Shown here piece by piece: positions 15,516 to 28,500 of a DNA stretch of 64,000 nucleotides. Position numbers and translations under genes: made by a program. The notes under the pieces are model-generated. The model was not told the DNA's origin and searched no databases. It saw only the letters and a program-made list of their open reading frames with translations. Origin of the DNA: Varroa destructor (Eukaryota > Arthropoda > Arachnida > Mesostigmata > Varroidae). Positions within the stretch are counted from its first letter, which is position 1, and every line of letters starts with the position of its first letter. Where the stretch lies: contig NW_019211456.1 in assembly GCF_002443255.2 (NCBI RefSeq), positions 19,949,557-20,013,556 on the forward strand. The letters run 5' to 3'.

Positions 15516-16522
15516 AAATAACATTTCTCGTAACGGGGCTATCGACGATACAGGAGCTGCCGCACCGCGTGGAGCTCTTGCTGGTCTCACTAGCGGCACA
15601 TCTAACTCTGTAGCTGGAGCCGGATCAGGACAAGGAAGTGCAGGTACAGTAGCTGTTGGAGACCTATCTATAATTGTTCCCATACTAGCCGAAACGGCAG
15701 ATGCTGGGGTACTGGCCGCTGGAAGTAGCCTGGTAAACAAGAACGACGGTGGTGTGTCCATAATCTCTAGCACTGGTTGTCTCTCACAGGCGTCAGTTGT
15801 AGCCACTCTGTCGATTCCGGGAACATCGGCGTCTGGCATTCGCGACAGGGGCACCGGACTGAGTTGTAGCAACTCTCTGTCATCGTCCGCTGGTGCTGCC
15901 GCTGCCACTGGAATCGTCGTTGTCGCAGGCCGCTCGACATCGGCGTCTGTCGCGGGGACGCTTGGCGCGACGCCTCCATCGGGAGGCCACCAATCATCCT
16001 GTGACTCATCGGCCACGGCTGCATTGTTCGTTAGCGTGAGTTCATCTAGCAGCACGGCGTCGAGCATATCTACGTTAACTCGCAGTAATGTCGCTTTAAG
16101 TCAAGAACAGGTTGTCCTGTCTTCAATATCAACTTCGCCAGCAACGGCATCGCCGTCATCCTCCGGAGTAGTTGCTAACAGCGCTGGAGGACCAAGGAGA
16201 CCCCAGGAAGTTGTACGTATTGGGGGCGGTAAACAAGCCACGTCTAGTCGACACCAACGATATCAAAAGGCCGAACATCAGGTTCATCATCAACAGCTGC
16301 GACGGCAGCACCAGCAACAGCAGGAGGAACAGCAATCTGCAGCAGCGGCTGTCGTGGCCGTACAGAGGGTCGGGGTAGCGACAACATCGTCGTTAGTCAC
16401 CGGAACACCGCAGGGTCCCGCTGTCCTAACAACGAAGGCAAAAGGCTCGCCAGTTGCAGTGCTGTTGGCGAGTGTAACTTCACGTAATTGGCTTTCGGAG
16501 AGCAACAGTTCGATAATGCCAG
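15516..16522 (+). CDS. PH gene: long low-complexity coding exon
   Basis: This lies in an open frame of 375 codons (15481-16608), far longer than chance allows in this AT-rich DNA. It encodes Ala, Ser, Gly, Thr and Val-rich sequence, with a Gln/His run near 16280-16340. There is no Met in frame near the start, so it must be an internal exon. A pyrimidine-rich tract ends at an AG at 15514-15515. A CAG|GTGGGT donor at 16522/16523 leaves phase 1, which fits the exon at 25448. Residues 15510-16067 are also open on the opposite strand, which I take as a composition effect. Confidence 0.6.
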
Positions 16523-19500
16523 GTGGGTTTCGAACGCCAGATCTAGGCTGTAAAGCAACTGCTGTTATGGTTATTATCGCTAATAGGAATACCGGGCCAA
16601 CCTGGTAAACAGTATGATAATAAAACCGATAGAAAGACACAAAAGGCGAGACCATTGCTGACTGGCCGTTTAAACGTTCCGGCGGCGACACACGCAGACG
16701 ATACGCTGGCGAACAGTAAAGTCTGCAGTGTTTTAGAATTGTGGGCTAACTCGTATGTGGTCATTCAGTCTCGGTCTGTAGCGTGGAATTTTTATGATAG
16801 ACTACAATATTATTCGTTTAGTGATACGATAGAAAGCAATGAGGACGGCATAAAGAACAAGCATACCTATCATAGTGGTCATAGGGAATTGTTGTATTTC
16901 GAATCAACTTGCTACGAGGCAGTCTTTTGCTTTCTGAAGATAATCATTGCGAAATGGCGCAGCCGTCTATTACAGGACGCATCGATGCATAGCCAGTTAC
17001 ATATTGATCGCTGAGTATGGCTTGGGTAACAATCATGATGGTTATTTCCATGCCTCTGATTATCGTAATTAAAGCAACTTTTTCTGCTAACGGACATCTT
17101 CTTGTTAGATCAGCTGGCCCGTTGTTTCAAGTGTTATGTCCGGCAGTGCCGTTAAGCGTTCTATCAGACCGCTAGCACTAAATCATTTACATCGAAAGGA
17201 TTCGAGCCTAAATTATAACTTGTCCCCCTAAATTATAACGGATTCGAGCCTAAATTATAACGATACCCCCTAGGCTGCCACCGGGACTCGTCTTAACTTA
17301 GCCGGCCAATCTAGACAACTGTATCAGGCTAATCTTAGCATAAAGCTTTACTTCTATGATATAACGATGATTTTAGACAGGAAACTATTAGCTAATATTA
17401 CAATACTTACTTGTATTGTTGCAAGATGCAGGAAAAATGTTTATTCAAAAACAATCGCTTTTTTAACAAAATGAGATGTTATTAATTATAAAGTACTCTC
17501 AAGTTCTGATTAAAAAGTTTCTTGGCGACTGAAACAAGCTCGTTATGTGATATCAAATCAAAAAAAAAAGACCCATGACGATTTACAAATAAAATCGTTA
17601 ACATTATTAGCTAACTAAAACGAAGCGAACTATAGCCATTCAACATCGAGTTACACATAATTAGTTTAGCTGATAAAAAAAGTTAGCAAAATTATTTTTA
17701 TTCTTAAAGGAATTATTTAGCTTTTAAATTTTATTATTAAAATATTAGTAAGATAATTATTTTAAAATTTAAATAAAATTATTTAAATAAAGTAATACAT
17801 CTCGAATTCTACGTTATTTTCCAAGTATTAGGGTATTTATAATTGCTCTCCTATTATTCGAATTCTCACTATACACAAATAAGAAAAAATGATTACTTAT
17901 AAATGTACGAAAAAAAAAAGAGGTTGTTTTTACGTTGTACTTGTAGTAAGTTTCCAAAAACGAAAAAAATCTTTCGATACCTTTCACGTCCGACTGGGTC
18001 ATAAAGAAAGAAATCGACAACACATACAGTGGTAACTGAAGAAGACAAAAGTCAATGATATTCAGCTACCTCAAACCGAATAGTGCCTCTGTGTTCCCCT
18101 GTGGTAAATTGTTCTGGCCAGTTTTGATTGAGATCTTAATTCAGTAAGAACTTATACACTTAGATGTTGTATAAGTAAGAAATTTTATAACTATATATAT
18201 ATATATATATATAAAAGCACCACAACAAACCCAAAAGGCTAACGATTTATAAAGTCAGAAGGTTCAATAGCAAACACATACTTCAGAACAGAACGCTGAT
18301 GTCTACCTATTGACCGATATTGGAACGTTCAATACGACCCATGCGATGAGAAATATAGCAGCGTTATGTCATACTATGAGGTATTATACAAAATATACTT
18401 ATAAATAGTACAAAAAGGCCAGTGTACGCAGCCTATCTTATGCTCTAATACTACAGTTACATCACTGTCTGCTCTAGGTGGATACGATAAACACAAATTT
18501 AGAGGCCAGTTAGTGAATTATAAACGTTTAATAACATAAATATTATGCAAATTCTAATGAATGAAAAGATATAATAAGACCTAAGTTCAATGTGAATGCC
18601 GTGGGCTTTGGTTTTTAGGGGCGGAAACATCTCACATATACTCAAAACATCCGTTGGGTGTCTGGTGAATACAGATGTAATTTCGCCTCCAAACACGATG
18701 AGCTTGTCTGACACAGCACTTTGATGCAAACGCCAAATGTAAAATTTTCACCGTTAATTTAATGTGCCGGGTTTATTAAAAATAGCTAAGGTAACTCTTA
18801 TCTCGACATCAAAAAAGATGCACCTAATTTATATTGCGCGCCCTATTACTCCAGGTACCTTCTCAGGAGCGTTGTAGTTGGCGCTGTTATACCAAATCTA
18901 CCAGTGACGTTGGCCACGTACTAACATTGTTTCTTATCTGAAGTCTCGACGATCCTTGACTCTACTTTGCACGAAAACTCTCTACTCTTAGGACCTCTTT
19001 CCTATTGTGGATGGCCCCGCACTGTGAGATTTCCGTCTCGTCGCCTGGATCATTTCCGGGCTACATCATCGGAGTCTTACTTCGATGTGAATGTATGCCG
19101 GCAAGCAGGAATAAAGAAAGAATGCTTTCTTTCTAGTATGAAGCTAATATCATGCAAATAATGTTGGTAACCCCCTATTCTTGTCGGTCTCCTTCACCTG
19201 CCTTGTGGTTCAGACCTTGCGTCTGAACCCCACACTTTTTCCACTCTATCAAACGGTTCCGGACTTCTTTTTAAGGTCTGTTAGTCCTCTGGTTGCCAAA
19301 CCTATCGTTCTATATAGACGTTTGGTGACAAACGTCGGCTAGGCTGACCCTGCCCTCCCCTTCTTTGCCTTCTCATTTGAAAGGTTGTCCAGCTGATGAT
19401 TGTGAAATTTTCGTTACCTTTGCTGGCGTATCAACACTCGTCTGCTGCAAGCAACGGTTTAACCCAACTGCACTGCGTAGACCTACCGGATGCATGAGCC

Positions 19501-22500
19501 TTTCGTGTCGTCAAGTTCCATAGGAAACCATACTAAGAACCCACTTTTTTTGTTTTACTAAATCTGGTGCTAACTGAGACCACACAGTGAGACAGGTTTT
19601 ATCAGTCCTTTTGTTAATTTTTTTAATGGCGTTCGTGGTTATTCACCTACTTTTTCTTTGGCATTTGAATGTCAATGGAAAAAAAGGGCCCTAAGTCAGT
19701 TATCGTTCATAGATATTTATTATGCGCCCGCAGAAAAAAAGGACAGTCAATAGTTTTGATTTTTGTCTTTCATGCCCCTGTAAGTGCCCTTGATCTGTGT
19801 GAGTTGCGCAGAGACTGTGAATCTAGCTAATGTGAGTCGCTGGTGAGATCTGATTGATTTTTTGTCCTCTTTTTGCAAAACGTATGAATAGGACTTGTTC
19901 ACGCACGGCTGCATCATTCCTCATCGCTGCCTTTTTTATTTCCTATCACTTATAAGCATTTCCTTAAATAGTGGAGACTAGAGACGGTCCACGTAACTCT
20001 AAAAGAGATACTCTATGACAATTTTACAGTGAAAATAATGATTAGGTTGAATTTAGGACTGGGAATATTTCACGTACCTTGCACAGCAATGGGACATGAC
20101 AGGAAACCACGTACCGTTCATAATAACTAACCACACAAAGCTCATACGATACGTACGTTCATGTTTGAAATTCATCTCGTTTTTCTATACGAAGATCTTT
20201 CTTGGCGAGGATGCTGTGCGGAACCGTGTGTTCAATTGAACTCTAAATATAAGAAAACCGTCAATTTACCTTTTCTATATCTGATGTGAGCCAATAGCCT
20301 AAGGGTTGTCGATGAGGTCTTTGAGAACGTAACGAACCCTAGGATCTGTTATATTCTATGTAGACCACGTTTTGGCTACCCATCTATACAAAATCTGCCG
20401 CCGGTAGCTATTTTGTTTACAAACAGTTCTGAATCACTATGTAGCTACAGTTACGTGCAATGTTCTGTCCTGGAATCAGCATCTTCCATCCATTGATAGT
20501 GCAGCCGACGTGTAAATAGCGTTCCATTATGATAAAATTAAAGTTAATTCTAATAAGGTTATGAACTTGTTGTCTACTTAGGGAAAACCAATTTCCTATT
20601 TATCACTGTTATTTTTTTCTCGTATCTCAAGCTTAGTCTAGCTATTAGCGCAAGTGTTTTTCTATCTCAGCCTTTCGAATGGCACAATTCTACCAGATTA
20701 AAGAAGCTCATGTAATGGAGCTCACTAGGTTTAACCGATACTTATACTAAGAGGCTATCCGATATCTGAATTTTGACATCTATTCGTTCACAGCTTCCGT
20801 GAATCTTTATTGCATCAACTTCGTTACCCAATTATAATAATTTGAATACTATTAGTTCTCGAATTATCAATCCTTATTAATTAATAAATCCTTACTTACC
20901 GATACTTATCCTATAGACGCCATTACCGTCATCGAATCCAATCTATAGCTCCATTACCCAAAAAAAATTAGGCTAAAGGCAATAATTTTCCGTGGACAAC
21001 TTTAGCTATAGAGGCAAACAAACAGACACTCGATTTTAGTTGTATAAAGATAAAGAAAAATTAGCAACAGTTAAATAAAGGGATGATGATGCATGCTGGG
21101 TATTTGATTATTATCAAATATTTAAAATATCATCGTGAACACCTATCGGCTGGAAACTGTAAACATTTATAATGCAAATAACAGAATCCGAAGCGGAGAA
21201 CAACGTCCTGGAGAAGGATTCTCCCGCTGCCTTCGATTTCATTGTCGAAGTCTCTATTCATTAATTGATTGAGCTGACAGGTAACTCTTATCAAATCTAG
21301 CTACCTTAGCCATTGTCTTCATCATAAGTTCATCTCAGTAGAATATTTGTTGATGATAGGGGGGTTTCTGTTATATGCGTATAATGACAATACATGTTTG
21401 GTAAGCTTCCCTTTTGTTGTTTGAAGTGAAATGTAAACGTTTCATGCAGTGCAAAATCTATCATAACCTACTGCTTTACAGGAAAAGGCAAGGCACAGAA
21501 GCTTTGTCGTTAAAACATTTATAATGCAGGCCATTGTCGCGCTAGAGTGTTAGGTGCGTTACACAGCATATCTGAAAAGGAATGTTTTGAAGACGGATGG
21601 GGGAGCTGAAGTAAAGACAAACCCATTGTCGAAATGTCCTAGACGATGTTTTCCAGCTAAAGTGGCGTATCTTGTGCAAAAGTTGACGCCAGACAGAAGC
21701 GCCGTATCTATATAACGTATCTATCGAGTTTCATCTTTATACGTTAATAGAAAAGAAAAGTGTCTTACACGAGACTTTCTCCCGCTTTTCAGCGATCCTA
21801 AAAAGCTGTTTAGGGAATGAGCAGCAGCTCACGTCAGGACATTGCAGATCCGATCAGGCATAACAAGCGAATTGCTAAAAACATCCCTGAAAGCACTTGT
21901 AGGTAGCATTTATTGTTAAGCTATTTCTAACTGATCGAATGCGTAGACACCTATGTTCATATCCGGTAACTCGGCTCCCTTGGACTCAAGAAGTGAAAGC
22001 ATATTTTTCTAAGAACGCTCTATGATCGATTTCAATTATAGACAAAAAAAAAAAAAAAAACCCATTTTGTGGCAGCCCCATTTTCCTTTATGTATTTACG
22101 TGAATACTCCTATTATAGAATTAATCAATGTCCTCACTATAACCACATAAGAATATAGAAACAACAGGAAAATGAAAAAAACATCTGTTAGTTCTACTAG
22201 ACAACGTACCCCATTTGACCAAGTTCCACCTAATGCTCCCTCTGTAGTTGTTGGTCTCAAAAAGGGAGCTATTTTTTTTACCGCTCCGCTTTTAGACGCA
22301 AAACTGAGCTAGAATGTAGTCGCTCAGCGTCTATGTTAATGTATCAAATAAGCGAACATCAATGCGCACCGACCTTTATTATTTTGCTTCTCTCTGATAA
22401 TGGCTCGATTCTGGCAGAATCATCGTAATGAAAACCCGTGGTTGTTGTTAAGCAGCGTTTTTATAGTTTTATATAGATGTGTAAACGTTGCGCGTGTACT

Positions 22501-25500
22501 CCACCGCACTGTATATAGATGTAGTTAAAAGACTTTTTTTTGGCCCTGATTTTGTGACAAATTTGTAAGCAAAACACGCGCCACATAAGCATAAAAATCT
22601 AAAAGCAATGCAGCAGAAGAAAGCGGCAAGTTCGACAGGACATGATGGAATAGATAGCAGCATTGCAAAACAGCGACGATACACCGAACATTTATGGGCT
22701 GTTCGCCGAGATCAATGTCGCATGGTTTCCTTTCGCCTACTGCTCGAGTCGGTCGGCCCCTTGAGCAAGTCAGTAAGAACAAAATCGACGCAGCTTATTT
22801 GGTGCAGAGCGCTAGGTGAGGTCATTCGGCCAAGAGGAGCATGAGATTCAACCGGAAGCGCCCAGCTAAGGATAAAAGCCAGCGTACAAAGTCAAACGAT
22901 CTTCCGTTTCTGCCGAACCCGGCCAGCCCTGGCCTGCTTGCGCCTTGGCATCCTCGCCTTTGAAGACCAGAGGCTACGAAGCGTAATAAGGAGATTGTAG
23001 TCGGTGATGGCGAGTAACGGAAAAAAGGAGCTTTGTTTAGAAGAGACCAATGGAAAGATGCTGGTTAGGACAACATTTGCTTGGGTTACGACGAGGACAG
23101 AAATCAATAACCCTGCATTTTCTGGAGGATAACATAACGAAATAAGAGGTCAAAACAAAACAATAAGTAAAAACAAAGTCTATTTGTAGAAAGGAAAGAA
23201 ACAACGAGAAAAAGCTCAGCAATCACGGTAGTGTTTTGAAGCCAATATCTACCTCGAGGAAATAGGAAAAAAAAAGGGAGAATTTTATTCGAGAAGCAAA
23301 CATTTGTCAGGTTCACGACCCTGGTAGTTTTGGTACAGACCATACGTCTTTCGGTGAGGAGCCAATTCCAAAGCACTAACCTAGGAAATGCTTCCTCGGG
23401 GAAAGAAACTCATTTCCTTACGAAGGAATAATTCTTAGGCAAAAAAATAATGTAAGATAAGAAGACTCTGCAGATGACCAGTCTGCACAATTGTACATAT
23501 AAATATATATATATATACAATATATAAATATAGATATTGCTTATAAAAAACGTACATACAAGGTTATATATATTTACTGAGAGAAACACAAGGGCTTGTT
23601 CAATTACGTCGTGAAAATATTACGTTCAGAATAAAATTCAAATTTAAAGAAAATCACAACGAAAAGTTTATATATATAAGGGTTAAAGGTCCTTGTAACG
23701 TCGGAACGTGTTCATAATCTGTTGTGTCTGGCCGCCACCAACCCTCGAGCTAGTCTTACAAGTCACACATTTTTTCAAAACTTCAGCTTCCATCGCTCAG
23801 CGCCATCGATGACGCTATTTTCCGTTTTGTTTCGTATGGCCTCATTAAACCGGTAAAGTTACTGCAGTTGATCTATGCAAACTTTCCAGGACTAGGATGG
23901 ACGAATTAGCGCTTAGCATCATTATTGTTGTTTGATCGGCTATAACTGTACCTTTAGCTATGCGTGTGACAGAAGGGGAAAGATGTTGGATAACTATAAC
24001 ACGGTGTAGCTATACTTTTAATGGGTAATTATAATAAGGAACACAATAGAAATATGTGACGATAGTATTTGAGATGTTTGCGGTTCGGGAGTTTGACCCA
24101 CAGTCAATTTGTGTCGACGCATGCAATGTAGTGATGATTATGATTAACACCATTACGCACAATCCGTATTATACATATATATTAGACACCGCTAAGGCCT
24201 CATCTGTTGTTGTTGTTGCTGTTTTTTTTTCTAATTCCAGTGATTTAGTTATTGTGAACGGCCTAAACCTGCTATGTTCCTTGATTGCATTTTCACGTTC
24301 AAGTTCTTATGTCGCCTTATCTAGCTAGACCAAATGTATTGTTCCGCTACTTCCGTTGCCACGTCCTATCAGTTCGGCCACGTTGTTTTCAGTAATTCCA
24401 TTATCTCTCTAGTTAACTATTCTAGGATTCTATAGCAAGTGTTTAATTTCTCTACGCCAGTCGTCCTGTGCTAGGGCATAATTTTGCTACTTTCTGTATT
24501 GAGACGCTACCAAACAACTACGCCGTTTTACAAAGGCGAAACTGCTTCGAACTTTCAAAATGTCTCAGGAAACTGAGCTAACAAACAACGTAAGAACATC
24601 GGTATTTCTAGAAATTATCGATTACTAACAAAGGATAGAATACAACATTAGGCTTTCAGCAAAAAAAAAAAAAGACAACATTCCCGATATTGAGGCAACT
24701 GAGTTAAAGATAAGTCGTGTCTTTCCACTTACACTCGAATTTTATATATATTTCGAGTATATAAGTATAAGTTTTTGATATTATTGGCATATAGATGTCA
24801 ATATATAGACAAACTCTGACTCGTTTATATGGAAACCAATATAGGAATATGCATACATGTGCAAAATTTGCATCATCATAGTGGGGCGTAGCGACTCGAG
24901 TAAGTGGCGGGGTTTTGCGGACTTTGTAATGGCCTAGCGGCGATCAACTGACTACGTTAAAGCCGATGTTCAAGGCTCAAACTATTTAACGCGAGTGATT
25001 CGAACTGGAAGCACCACATACACTCTCATACATACGCTTAATTGTTAAATTGCTCTAAGAGACTGATCAAAGCTACGCTGTGATCTGTCCAATAATGATG
25101 GTTTTCTGTTTATAATCTACAGGACTCTGTTTGGCCTCTATGTGTGCTGGAACTATTGATCAAGCCTGTGGCAAAATAGGAGAATTTTATAAATAAAGGA
25201 ATCAAAGAAAAGATAATATTAATGCAATTACTATTACGACGCTGAAATAATTCCGAAACCGTGGTTCGGCATAGGTATATCTTCAGGAAGACCAGGCTTA
25301 CCAAAAGAGTACTGTCTCCTGAGGTTGCTGCATCTTTTAAGTACTGTTTCTCATTGGCAAGGAAAATTCAGATCAATACGCTGCGGTCCGGACAATTTCG
25401 ATGACTTTAAGGCACACTCGTTTGCATATGTCTATGGTCGATTTCAGAAACTGGTGGTGATGGAAAATCGGTATGCTCATGCGGTACCAGCATCGGAAAT

Positions 25501-28500
25501 GGGGTTACTGCCATAGCTTCGGCACTTCCCATAACGTCTCTTCAAGCGGTGCAAGCTATCTTCAACAATTCACCACAGCAACTATATCAGTCGCCGGGCG
25601 GACGTCTAACAACTGTCGTTTCTCAAACTCTGCAAGCCCTCAAGACTGGCTACCTTTATCGATATAAGAGTACGTCAAGTAGTTATAATGCGGATTTTTT
25701 TTCCAATATCGCTTCCAGCCTAATTTAGCGGCGGACAATGGAAGATAATGGGATACAGCTCCGGCATATATAAATAGCCTGTGTATTATTTTCTGTTATG
25801 TGTTCATTTGAAAGTTAACAGACATAAAGCTAATCCATCCGCTAAAATCAACTCTTGTATTTAACAGAAGCGTTATTTAACAAAAATACGCAATTTTTGT
25901 TCGTTTCTTCTTTTCGATTTCGCAGAACGTCTTTTGAATAAAGATTGGCGCCGCGAGTACTGCGTTCTACTCAGTGATTCATCTCTGGTCTGGTTCAAAG
26001 GCGGCGATCGTCGTGCACCAGCTGGCAGACTCGTACTACGGGACGCCCCTCAGCTAATCGCTTACGGAGCTTATACCAACAAAGTAGGTTGTGTCAGATA
26101 TGACAGCTAGAACTGAAAAGGTTCTAATGATTATAGCGACGGCAACAATGAGGATTTTCTATAAAAGCAATTGGAAAACAGGATAATGCAAGTCAATGAC
26201 AAATCGATCCTGGACTTTAGTTGACCTTTTGCTGACCTTGTAGGACACGTGCCTTGTCTAACACTAAAAATAGTAAGGCGGTTTTCGACGATCACACATA
26301 TTCAGCTAAGGATAACAATGATTCATAACAAACAAATCAATTCATATACAATGCTTATAGTTGCTAAATTAACTGTAATATGTGAGACGCTTACTTAATC
26401 TAGGCCATAATTAGAACCCAATGTAATTTTAGTTGCTTATTGCAAGCCTTAAGAGCTGATGGCTGAGGCTAGTTTCAATATGAGACATAACGAATTCCAC
26501 TTTACTCATAACATAAGTTATTTTACTTCATCTCACGCTGGTCGATTTTGAACACTAGCATTCTAGGGAACTCTGGCTAGAAAAAGGAATTGGTGGGCAA
26601 GCTCTTCGCGTTCAATTCGGAAGGTTTCAAAAGAAAAGCCTTTCTTTTTTAGACCAAGTAGGCGTGGTTAGTAGAGGAGAAAGAAAAGGAGACTAAGAAT
26701 AAAAAAGGGTTCTGTTTACGTCGGTGTGGGAAGAAAAAGTAACAACAGGAAGATTAAGGAGGTAAAACGGGACAATCAGCTCTAAACAGGACGACAGTTC
26801 TTCTTCCCTTTGTACCGTGCATATCCTCATGGAACACGAGTCACAAATTCACGGGTAATCTAGGATAGAAAAACAGATAAGGTGAGGAAGGGTTGTAAAG
26901 AAAGACCTCACTTCCTTTTCTTTCTACGAGACCCCCTATTTTCTATTACCCCCTCTCAACGTTTCTGCCTCTTTCCATGATGTCTTCAAAATCACACGTC
27001 GCGCAGTTTTTCTTCAACGACTCGAAATGGAATCACGTTATTTGCTAAGCTGGCAGCCGTCCGACTGCCGCATCCACCGCCCCGTATCAACTTACCCGTT
27101 ACTCAACAACTAAAAACGCCGGTTTATCTCTTTTTGTTTAGTTTCTTGTTGTCCCTTGTCGGACCGACGTTTAAAGACGCTCGGCTGACATTCGGTTCCC
27201 AATTGTTTCTCCGCCTACCTGCCTTATTTAAGCTTTGGTCGTCGCAGTTCGCTTTCTAGCATACGTTCTCTAGCTTTCCTGCTACCAAGCAATGCTGCAC
27301 TAACTAGCATCACTTCATCAGCGGGTTTGAACGTCGAAAAGTATCGAACTAGTCTAGTTGGCGAAGGGGAAGACATAGAACGGGAAAGGAGACCAAGTAA
27401 TCGGAGTAAACAAAGGGAGCAGAAAAGAAAGAAAAAGCTTAACGAAAAAGAAGACAGCTTAGGAAGGAAGCGGAACGATTGGGAAAAAAGTGGATTTTTT
27501 TCCAATTACCTTGTTGCTCAAACGAAAAGCAAAGGTTTGCTAGTGCACATCTACCTGTTTTCATTACTTTTCAACAATTTGTCCAGCTGCTACTTTCTCT
27601 AGCTAGTCGTGGTGCTTGTTCCGTCTGCCACGAAGCCTGCTGCTAGGGACAGCTAAAGACTTCATTGCCCCGTCATGTCTGATGCTGCTTGAATCCATTT
27701 TATCCTGCAGCTTCATACGCTCCTCGCTCCGTTGTTAGAACGCTGCTAGCGGACGATAACGACCGCTTCTACAGCATGTAAAGAAGCTGCTTCTGCCGTC
27801 GCTAAAATGTTTTTTGTTTCTCGTTCTTAAAAGCTTCCCAGTCTTCTAATGCTGCCGTCAAAACTAGCTGTGATCTAAGTAGTATCGGTAACTGGAACGC
27901 GTCAGCCAAACCTTTACAATCAAATAGGTTAGAAACTCAACGCGGGTTAAAAAATTCGACACAGACGATAAAATGGACGTTATTGTTGCTTGCCTATCAC
28001 GAAAGCAAAAACGCTGCTGTCCCATATCAGGACGAAACGCGTCCTTTGTTATCATAGATTTCAGAGCCATGCAGACCAGGTACTTGTCTGTTGGCAAGAC
28101 TCTATTTTGGAATCGAGCAATAAGATCACGACATTCTGCAGTGGTGCGGTACGCATGACAATGGATGTGTGCGGTAACTCTTTGTTTTGTTTGTTTATTT
28201 ACTTGTTGATATGAGTTGTTGACCCGCCGTCTTCTCTATCTTGGGCGAACAAACGTGGGGATCAAACTCAAGCAATAACCCAGAGATATGGTTGATATAA
28301 TATGGTTGGTAATAATGAATCACTGCAGTCCGAGGCGTCTTTCTAGCATTATGCTGATAGTTGTTATTGGCATTGATATTATTAGTTTTAAATTAAAATA
28401 TAGGTCGAATTGTAAACTGAGGGATGGTGCGTTGACTCCATGTAGGTAGTAAACGAACTGGTCTATTAACAATGCACAATACGTTTGACTTGCCATTAAA

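Larger units (their letters stand above)
16523..25447 (+). other. Large putative intron of the PH gene
   Basis: This 8.9 kb stretch lies between phase-compatible donor GTGGGT and acceptor TTTCAG. No conserved coding sequence was seen on either strand. It holds a small tandem repeat (17198-17261), a very AT-rich block (about 17400-17810), a (TA)n tract and a 17-base poly(A) run (22044-22060). Confidence 0.5.

Noticed and set aside
15443..15604. Short ATG frame MTKQFTVLFALLL... resembling a signal peptide
   Set aside because: It lies in the polypyrimidine tract before a splice acceptor and stops after about 53 codons in a frame different from the long coding exon.
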